DNA of 11,139 nucleotides from Campylobacterota bacterium. Its GTDB lineage: Bacteria > Campylobacterota > Campylobacteria > Campylobacterales > Sulfurovaceae. Position 1 is the stretch's first letter. Each line of letters begins with the position of its first letter. The notes below the pieces were generated by a model. That model had not been told where the DNA came from. It searched no databases and saw nothing but the letters and a program-made list of their open reading frames with translations. Made by a program: the position numbers and the translations under genes. Positions 7,200 to 11,139 of this stretch are shown in pieces. The stretch covers positions 1-11,139 of the forward strand of contig JAADDP010000077.1 of NCBI GenBank assembly GCA_013153825.1, read 5' to 3'.

Positions 7200-7820
7200 C
7201 TAAACTGCTGTTGTAAAATTGCGAGAGTATTGAGGTGTCTCTCTATCATGTGTACTTAAGAAAGATTTTTTCATTATAGAGAAGAGCTTCTCAACAAGGC
7301 TCTGGGGCTTAACCAGCTCTGCCACAAAATCATTATAGTTGGTGTGTCTCTCATCTAAGAAACCCTGTAGATAGACGAGTGAAGCTTTCATACCATGCTC
7401 CTTCTCAATATCTAACATTATAGAGTATAGCTCCTCCATCTGCTCAACAGCCCTTTTTGGTGCAGAGCCTCTAAATGCTATATAGCTATCTATATTACCA
7501 TCAGAATCTCTATGGTTTTCAAAATCTGTCATTACCCAGTAGTATCTCCCCGACTTAGATAGATTTTTAACAATTGCTGTAATATTCCCCCCACTCTGAA
7601 TAGTTTTCCACATTAGATAGAATATGGCTCTAGGCATATCTGGATGTCTAATGATGTTGTGTGGAGCTCCTATAACCTCATTCGGCTGGTAGCCTGTAAT
7701 TTCACAGAAGTAATCATTTACATACAGGATATCCCCTTTCTTATCCGTTTTACTAACTATTATCCGTTTTGAATTCAGTTTTATCTCTTCATCAATCGGT
7801 ATAGGTCTATATACTTTCAT
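7200..7820 (-). CDS. Stand-alone PAS-domain sensor, Aer/CetB-like (probable FAD-binding energy-taxis type)
   Basis: From the ATG at 7820 the product has 206 residues. A PAS domain occupies about 15-120: TDKKGDILYVND (25-36), FCEITGY (38-44), HNIIRHPDMPRAIFYLMW (54-71), SKSGRYYWV (88-96) and YIAFRG (113-118). The RHPDMP motif is the FAD-associated signature of Aer-type redox PAS domains, as in E. coli Aer and C. jejuni CetB. No transmembrane, HAMP, kinase, GGDEF or methyl-accepting domain follows, only a mostly helical tail of about 85 residues. It would therefore act through a partner, as CetB does with CetA. No partner is visible in the window. I chose ATG at 7820 because AAGGG lies seven bases upstream; a TTG five codons earlier (7835) would place that site inside the coding region. 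Confidence 0.88.
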   Translation of the reverse strand: MKVYRPIPIDEEIKLNSKRIIVSKTDKKGDILYVNDYFCEITGYQPNEVIGAPHNIIRHPDMPRAIFYLMWKTIQSGGNITAIVKNLSKSGRYYWVMTDFENHRDSDGNIDSYIAFRGSAPKRAVEQMEELYSIMLDIEKEHGMKASLVYLQGFLDERHTNYNDFVAELVKPQSLVEKLFSIMKKSFLSTHDRETPQYSRNFTTAV

Positions 7821-7852
7821 AACTTTACCCTTCAAATTTTAGCATTAAAATA

Positions 7853-7861
7853 AGTATAACA
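7853..7861 (-). promoter_or_regulatory. Putative extended -10 promoter for the PAS gene
   Basis: On the minus strand, TGTTATACT (7861-7853) is an extended -10 element followed by about 30 bases to the PAS ATG at 7820. The region upstream is T-rich with no clear -35, as is common in Campylobacterota. Confidence 0.45.
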
Positions 7862-7937
7862 GTAGATTTGGTAATAAAAATGAAAAAATTGGAGTTATTT
7901 TCTCTTTTTATTTTAGTTTAAATATTATGAATTGTTA

Positions 7938-7965
7938 AAAAATATTTAAAATTTTAAATATTTTT
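7938..7965. repeat. Perfect 28-bp A/T palindrome in the divergent spacer
   Basis: The 14-base half AAAAATATTTAAAA (7938-7951) is followed without a gap by its exact reverse complement (7952-7965). It contains only A and T and lies about midway between the divergent PAS and Sel1-repeat genes, upstream of both candidate -10 elements. It could be a binding site for an AT-rich DNA-binding protein, or an intrinsically bent or cruciform-prone element. With no loop and no G or C it does not look like a terminator. Confidence 0.6.
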
Positions 7966-8019
7966 ACGTTTTTTATTAATTTTTAATATGATTTAAGATT
8001 AAAATAATGTTTTTTGTTA

Positions 8020-8025
8020 TATACT
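8020..8025 (+). promoter_or_regulatory. Putative -10 element for the Sel1-repeat gene
   Basis: TATACT (in TGTTATATACTAC) lies about 43 bases before the ATG at 8068, preceded by a T-run (8010-8015). No -35 is evident. The leader carries AAAGGA (8053-8058), the ribosome site for the gene. Confidence 0.4.
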
Positions 8026-8067
8026 ACTCTTAAGAAAACAAAAAAGAGATAGAAAGGAACAAAAACA

Positions 8068-8511
8068 ATGAAAACTTTAATAACAGCAATCTTAATCCTA
8101 ACAGTTAACCTAAGTGCAAACACAACAAACATCTACAGCCATGCAAAAGATGTGAGAGTTTCTAAAAAAGTATTTTTCGCACAGAGAGCGGCAAAGAAGG
8201 GGAATGTTCAAGCTCAGTTCGATTTAGCGATAGCTTACGCTACAGGTAATGGGATAGAGAAAGATGAGACTAAAGCTTTTTATTGGTTCCACAAATCAGC
8301 TAGAGCAGGACATGTTGAAGCAAAATACTACATGGGTGTAAGTTTTCTACAGGGTAGAGGTGTTAGAAAAGATGCTCATCTTGCTAGATATTGGTTTAAA
8401 CAAGCTTCTAAAGCTGGTCATAAAAAAGCAATATTCTATCTAGCAAGAGTAGAAAAGTCTCTTAATAAGAGTAATAAATATATTACAGAAAACTATCTAA
8501 GTAAAATATAA
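8068..8511 (+). CDS. Small exported Sel1-like repeat (SLR) protein
   Basis: The 147-residue product has a clear signal peptide (MKTLITAILILTVNLSA, then NTT) and so should be periplasmic or secreted. Residues about 42-127 hold two full Sel1-like (SLR) helix-turn-helix repeats and the start of a third. Repeat 1 has KKGNVQAQFDLAIAYATGNG then DETKAFYWFHKSARAG. Repeat 2 has HVEAKYYMGVSFLQGRG then DAHLARYWFKQASKAG. The third begins HKKAIFYLA. A short basic tail ends the protein. Such repeats make protein-protein interaction surfaces. Unlike Helicobacter cysteine-rich (Hcp) proteins, it has no cysteines, so disulfide-pinned repeats are excluded. ATG is preceded by AAAGGA at a longish spacing. It has its own promoter region, diverging from the PAS gene, and it converges on the lipoprotein gene 17 bp away. 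The partner is unknown. Confidence 0.9.
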   Translation: MKTLITAILILTVNLSANTTNIYSHAKDVRVSKKVFFAQRAAKKGNVQAQFDLAIAYATGNGIEKDETKAFYWFHKSARAGHVEAKYYMGVSFLQGRGVRKDAHLARYWFKQASKAGHKKAIFYLARVEKSLNKSNKYITENYLSKI

Positions 8512-8528
8512 TCTTCCCCCCTTTACTA

Positions 8529-8777
8529 TTAATCAACAGATTCAATCTTCTGTCTCTTTTCACTATTTAAATTAACACTATCACTTGGTGTATCTTCAAT
8601 GACAACCTGCTCTTCAATCTTATCGATTAAATCTGATTCTGGTGGTATCTCAATTTGACCATTTGACTCCTCCGTAGAGTTATCAGAAACATTCTCAATT
8701 TTTGGTCCACTACTCCAACAGCCTGTAAATATCAGAACAGTTAAAATTGTGGTTAAAAGAGTTAAATATCTTTTCAT
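8529..8777 (-). CDS. Small acidic lipoprotein, function unknown
   Basis: The 82-residue product begins MKRYLTLLTTILTVLIFTGC, a lipoprotein signal with lipobox FTGC and Cys20 as the lipidated residue. The mature part of about 62 residues is Ser/Asp/Glu-rich (SDNSTEESNGQIEIPPESD), strongly acidic and without a recognisable domain. It is probably a disordered envelope-anchored tail. ATG has AGGAG six bases upstream, a strong site, and a good promoter lies just beyond, so it is a genuine gene despite its size. It is a single-gene unit, convergent with the Sel1-repeat gene. I do not recognise a family. Confidence 0.8.
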   Translation of the reverse strand: MKRYLTLLTTILTVLIFTGCWSSGPKIENVSDNSTEESNGQIEIPPESDLIDKIEEQVVIEDTPSDSVNLNSEKRQKIESVD

Positions 8778-8806
8778 AAACCGCTCCTATCAAAAAAATA
8801 AGCACT

Positions 8807-8836
8807 ATTATAATAGCATATATCAACTTGTATCAA
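8807..8836 (-). promoter_or_regulatory. Sigma-70-type promoter of the small lipoprotein gene
   Basis: On the minus strand, TTGATA (8836-8831) and TATAAT (8812-8807) are spaced 18 bases apart. Predicted transcription start is near 8800, giving a leader of about 23 bases with AGGAG. A second TTGATA copy (8826-8821) sits ten bases closer to the -10. This is the best-formed promoter in the window. Confidence 0.6.
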
Positions 8837-8903
8837 GAAATCAGACTCAACCATTAAGTGATATTTTAACTATATATTGTTTTTTTTGATAAAAAATAAC
8901 ATC

Positions 8904-10064
8904 TTAACTGCATATAAAATCTCTACATTTAATTTTTCCTCTCCAATATAGGTTTCTAGTAACTATATTGATATAGTTTATATATTTATGTATCACAATT
9001 TTCTCATTAAACTCCATCTCCATCTTTCTTCGTCCACTCATACCCATCTTTTCCCTCTCATCATCGCTGAGAGATAGCATCTTATCCATCTTATCTGCTA
9101 AGTCTCTATAATCTTTAACTCTGCAGAGATATCCATTAACTCCATCATCAACAACATCTCTACAACCTGCTACATCTGTAGCTATTAGGGGTTTTGCCAT
9201 AGAGGCAGATTCAAGAAGTGTTCTTGGTGTCCCCTCTCTATAGCTTGGAAGTACAACGGTATCAACTTCAGATATCTTCTCCCTAATATCATCTGTAACA
9301 CCTAGATATTTGATGATACCCTCTCTCTCCCAGCTATCAACATCATCCTTTGAGACTGCCGTTGGATTATCTTTCCATATAGCACCTATTAGCAGAAAGT
9401 CTACATAGTCATAACCACTCTTCCCCTTAATCTCTCTAGATGCCTTTACATACTCCATAATCCCCTTATCCTTTAATAGTCTAGCTATCATTAAAAATTT
9501 AAATCGTCCATCTCTCCTATCAACCCTTCTTGGAGAGAATTTTTTCAGGTCTATACCACTACCTGGTAGAACATCTGCATACTCACTCTCAACCAGCCCC
9601 CTCTCTAAGAAGATATTTAAATCATCTCTATTCTGAAAGAAGACTATACTCTTATATAGAGCTATCTTATAGAGCCACATTGCAAATTTAGATGATACAT
9701 TGTCATTTAGAAAGACCGTCCCTAGCCCTGTTATATTTGATATAGTTGGAATACCAAGTAGGTGAGATGCTATAGAGCCATATATATTTGGTTTTATGGT
9801 GTATCCAAGAACAATGTCTGGTTCAATAATGCTCAATAATCTATAGTAGTCATATATTAGTTTAAAATCCTCTATAGGGTTTGTCCCCTTATTGTTTATA
9901 GATATGTGGTGATACTCAAACCCCTCCTCTTCCAGTTTTTTGGAGTAGTCATCTCTCGGTGCAATACAGACTACCTTATGTCCATCTGCCTTAAACTCTC
10001 TCAACATACCTAGACGGAAGTTATATATATTCCAAGATGTATTAATCAATATAGCTATTTTCAC
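8904..10064 (-). CDS. GT4-family (GT-B fold) glycosyltransferase, surface polysaccharide assembly
   Basis: The 386-residue protein is a retaining GT4 glycosyltransferase of the CapM/PglA type. N-terminal Rossmann half: KIAILINTSWNIYNFRLGML (2-21), GYTIKPNIYGSIAS (87-100) and ITGLGTVF (111-118). C-terminal donor-binding half: LMIARLLKDKGIMEYV (191-206), YLGVTDDI (253-260) and the EX7E motif in SYREGTPRTLLESASMAKP (Glu277, Glu285), then ATDVAGCRDVV (295-305). It would transfer a sugar from a nucleotide donor to a lipid-linked acceptor at the cytoplasmic face. Donor and acceptor cannot be read from sequence. The start is GTG with AAAAGGGG six bases upstream; no ATG lies nearby. It follows the EpsG-like gene by 12 bp in the same direction, so both likely belong to one polysaccharide operon, of which this is the last gene in view. 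Confidence 0.92.
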   Translation of the reverse strand: MKIAILINTSWNIYNFRLGMLREFKADGHKVVCIAPRDDYSKKLEEEGFEYHHISINNKGTNPIEDFKLIYDYYRLLSIIEPDIVLGYTIKPNIYGSIASHLLGIPTISNITGLGTVFLNDNVSSKFAMWLYKIALYKSIVFFQNRDDLNIFLERGLVESEYADVLPGSGIDLKKFSPRRVDRRDGRFKFLMIARLLKDKGIMEYVKASREIKGKSGYDYVDFLLIGAIWKDNPTAVSKDDVDSWEREGIIKYLGVTDDIREKISEVDTVVLPSYREGTPRTLLESASMAKPLIATDVAGCRDVVDDGVNGYLCRVKDYRDLADKMDKMLSLSDDEREKMGMSGRRKMEMEFNEKIVIHKYINYINIVTRNLYWRGKIKCRDFICS

Positions 10065-10076
10065 TCTAAACCCCTT

Positions 10077-11132
10077 TTAGAAATTGAAGAACATAATATT
10101 CTCATATGGAAGCCACCACTTTGAGTAGGCACCGAAATTTAGCCAGACAAACATAATTATAAAGTAGTATGTAACTATTATCATCTTTGTTGAGTCCGGA
10201 TTTACCTTACCTTTTAGCAGAATATGGAGTCTTGAGAAGACTATAATCTGTATAGGGATAAAGTATAGGCTCATTCTATCAGCTGCAGTTGAGGAGACAT
10301 TTACAAGGAATATCGCTGAAACTGCAGATATAGAGAGTATGAATGATAGACCGTAGTCATTAAACATTCTCTTCCACTCTCTCCTATATATAATCAATAT
10401 TATTGATGGAATTAGGTTCATAATAACCCTAATCCAGACTCCACCAGAGTTATACTCATTTGAGTAGACATAGTTCTGCATCAGAAACTCCTGTTTAGGT
10501 GCTAGGAATGAACTCCATAGACCTGCCCCCATCAATATGACGGCCACTATCTTTAGTAGTTTATATTTTCCCTTTAGAAATAGACCTATACCTATGATAA
10601 TCATAGCCGTTTTATGGAACATAACTGCCACTATGACACTAAATAGAAACTTAAAGAAGCTCTCCTCCTCGAGATAGACTAGGGCAAGTAGTATAAATCC
10701 TATTGCTGCCCCCTGTCTTATATAGCCCAAAATTACAACAATTATCAGATATGGGAATGCTATGGTCAGCCCCAACCAGAAGTTGGGCTGTTTATTTAAA
10801 AATTTGAATAGACCATAGACAAATGAGATAGCTATAATAAAATTTACCCCATATAGGTCAAATCCCCACTGATACATTATATATGATAGAACCCAAAATG
10901 CTGGATCCTCATGGGTGACGGCATCTTTAAAATCCATATATGGTATATCTGTCAAAAAGTATCTAGTATAGTTATTCCAATCTCCCCCAACATGGTGTCT
11001 CAACCCTATGAAGAGAATTAGAAATAGCCCCAGTAGGAGTATATTCTGTACTCTATCCTCATCAGATACCCTATCCCTCACAGATATAGCCTTAAGTGCA
11101 AAAAATATGTAAACTACTATATATGGCCACAT
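10077..11132 (-). CDS. EpsG-family/Wzy-like polysaccharide polymerase, multi-pass membrane protein
   Basis: The 351-residue protein has about nine to eleven hydrophobic segments and the signatures of the EpsG family. These are FIGLRHHVGGDWNNY (41-55), a soluble loop, GYIRQGAAIGFILLAL (136-151), VMFHKTAMIIIG (170-181) and TAADRMSLYF (282-291) with a conserved Arg. Such proteins polymerise lipid-linked repeat units for exopolysaccharide or O-antigen at the periplasmic face. ATG lies in TAATG at the very edge (11134-11130), consistent with a stop-start overlap with an upstream gene outside the window. Only eight bases of that gene would be visible, so this is inference. The one GATC found in the window is in this gene (10904-10907). 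Assignment to polymerase is by family pattern; substrate is unknown. Confidence 0.87.
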   Translation of the reverse strand: MWPYIVVYIFFALKAISVRDRVSDEDRVQNILLLGLFLILFIGLRHHVGGDWNNYTRYFLTDIPYMDFKDAVTHEDPAFWVLSYIMYQWGFDLYGVNFIIAISFVYGLFKFLNKQPNFWLGLTIAFPYLIIVVILGYIRQGAAIGFILLALVYLEEESFFKFLFSVIVAVMFHKTAMIIIGIGLFLKGKYKLLKIVAVILMGAGLWSSFLAPKQEFLMQNYVYSNEYNSGGVWIRVIMNLIPSIILIIYRREWKRMFNDYGLSFILSISAVSAIFLVNVSSTAADRMSLYFIPIQIIVFSRLHILLKGKVNPDSTKMIIVTYYFIIMFVWLNFGAYSKWWLPYENIMFFNF

Positions 11133-11139
11133 TACTTAA

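Noticed and set aside
7821..7835. TTG start five codons upstream of the PAS gene ATG
   Set aside because: The AAGGG ribosome site for the ATG lies within these five codons, so ATG at 7820 is the better start.
8068..8511. Sel1-repeat protein as a Helicobacter cysteine-rich (Hcp) beta-lactamase-like protein
   Set aside because: The product contains no cysteines at all, so it is a generic exported SLR protein.
8878..8901. Imperfect A/T hairpin just downstream of the glycosyltransferase gene, considered as a terminator
   Set aside because: The stem has a single G-C pair and one mismatch, and no U-tract follows in the direction of transcription.
1..11139. CRISPR array, tRNA/rRNA, insertion sequence, toxin-antitoxin or phage-defence genes
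   Set aside because: I saw no regularly spaced repeats, RNA-gene folds, transposase motifs or paired small toxin/antitoxin frames; the gene content is housekeeping and envelope functions.

Overview
The window is about 11.1 kb of low-G+C bacterial DNA (roughly one third G+C by eye). It is densely packed, with many overlapping or stop-start-coupled genes. ATA, AGA and CTA codons are heavily used, and start regions typically carry AAAGG or AAGGG ribosome sites. A stand-alone Aer/CetB-type PAS protein, a HemJ-type protoporphyrinogen oxidase and a full-length DsbD in this low-G+C setting suggest a Campylobacterota (epsilonproteobacterial) member. That placement is an inference from gene content and not from a marker gene.

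Left region (1-1919, minus strand): a two-gene unit. The first gene is a divergent, shortened DUF255/YyaL (SPATA20-like) protein whose thioredoxin-like CxxC appears to have become SxxS. It overlaps by 7 bp an unrecognised lipoprotein gene that runs off the left edge. Centre-left (2074-4994, plus strand): dsbD, with all six redox cysteines, is joined by a TAATG stop-start to nagA (GlcNAc-6-phosphate deacetylase). The two units diverge from a 154-bp AT-rich promoter region (1920-2073).

Centre (4977-7820, minus strand), in transcription order: an Aer/CetB-like PAS protein, a DUF937/YidB-like protein, an exported endonuclease/exonuclease/phosphatase-fold nuclease with a C-terminal OB-like domain, and hemJ. 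The last three overlap or abut and are probably co-transcribed. hemJ meets nagA tail to tail with an 18-bp coding overlap. Diverging from the PAS gene across a very AT-rich spacer, which holds a perfect 28-bp A/T palindrome, is a small exported Sel1-repeat protein (8068-8511, plus). It converges on a small lipoprotein gene (8529-8777, minus) with a clear promoter.

Right region (8904-11132, minus strand): an EpsG/Wzy-like polysaccharide polymerase and a GT4 glycosyltransferase, 12 bp apart. They look like the downstream end of a surface-polysaccharide operon that starts outside the window.

No RNA gene, insertion sequence, CRISPR array or obvious defence island was seen, and no gene-free stretch exceeds 300 bases. 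Most genes are ordinary chromosomal housekeeping or envelope genes. The most unusual signals are the SxxS DUF255 protein with its coupled lipoprotein, the near-total absence of GATC (one copy found in the whole window), strong CpG suppression, and two palindromic elements in divergent promoter regions.
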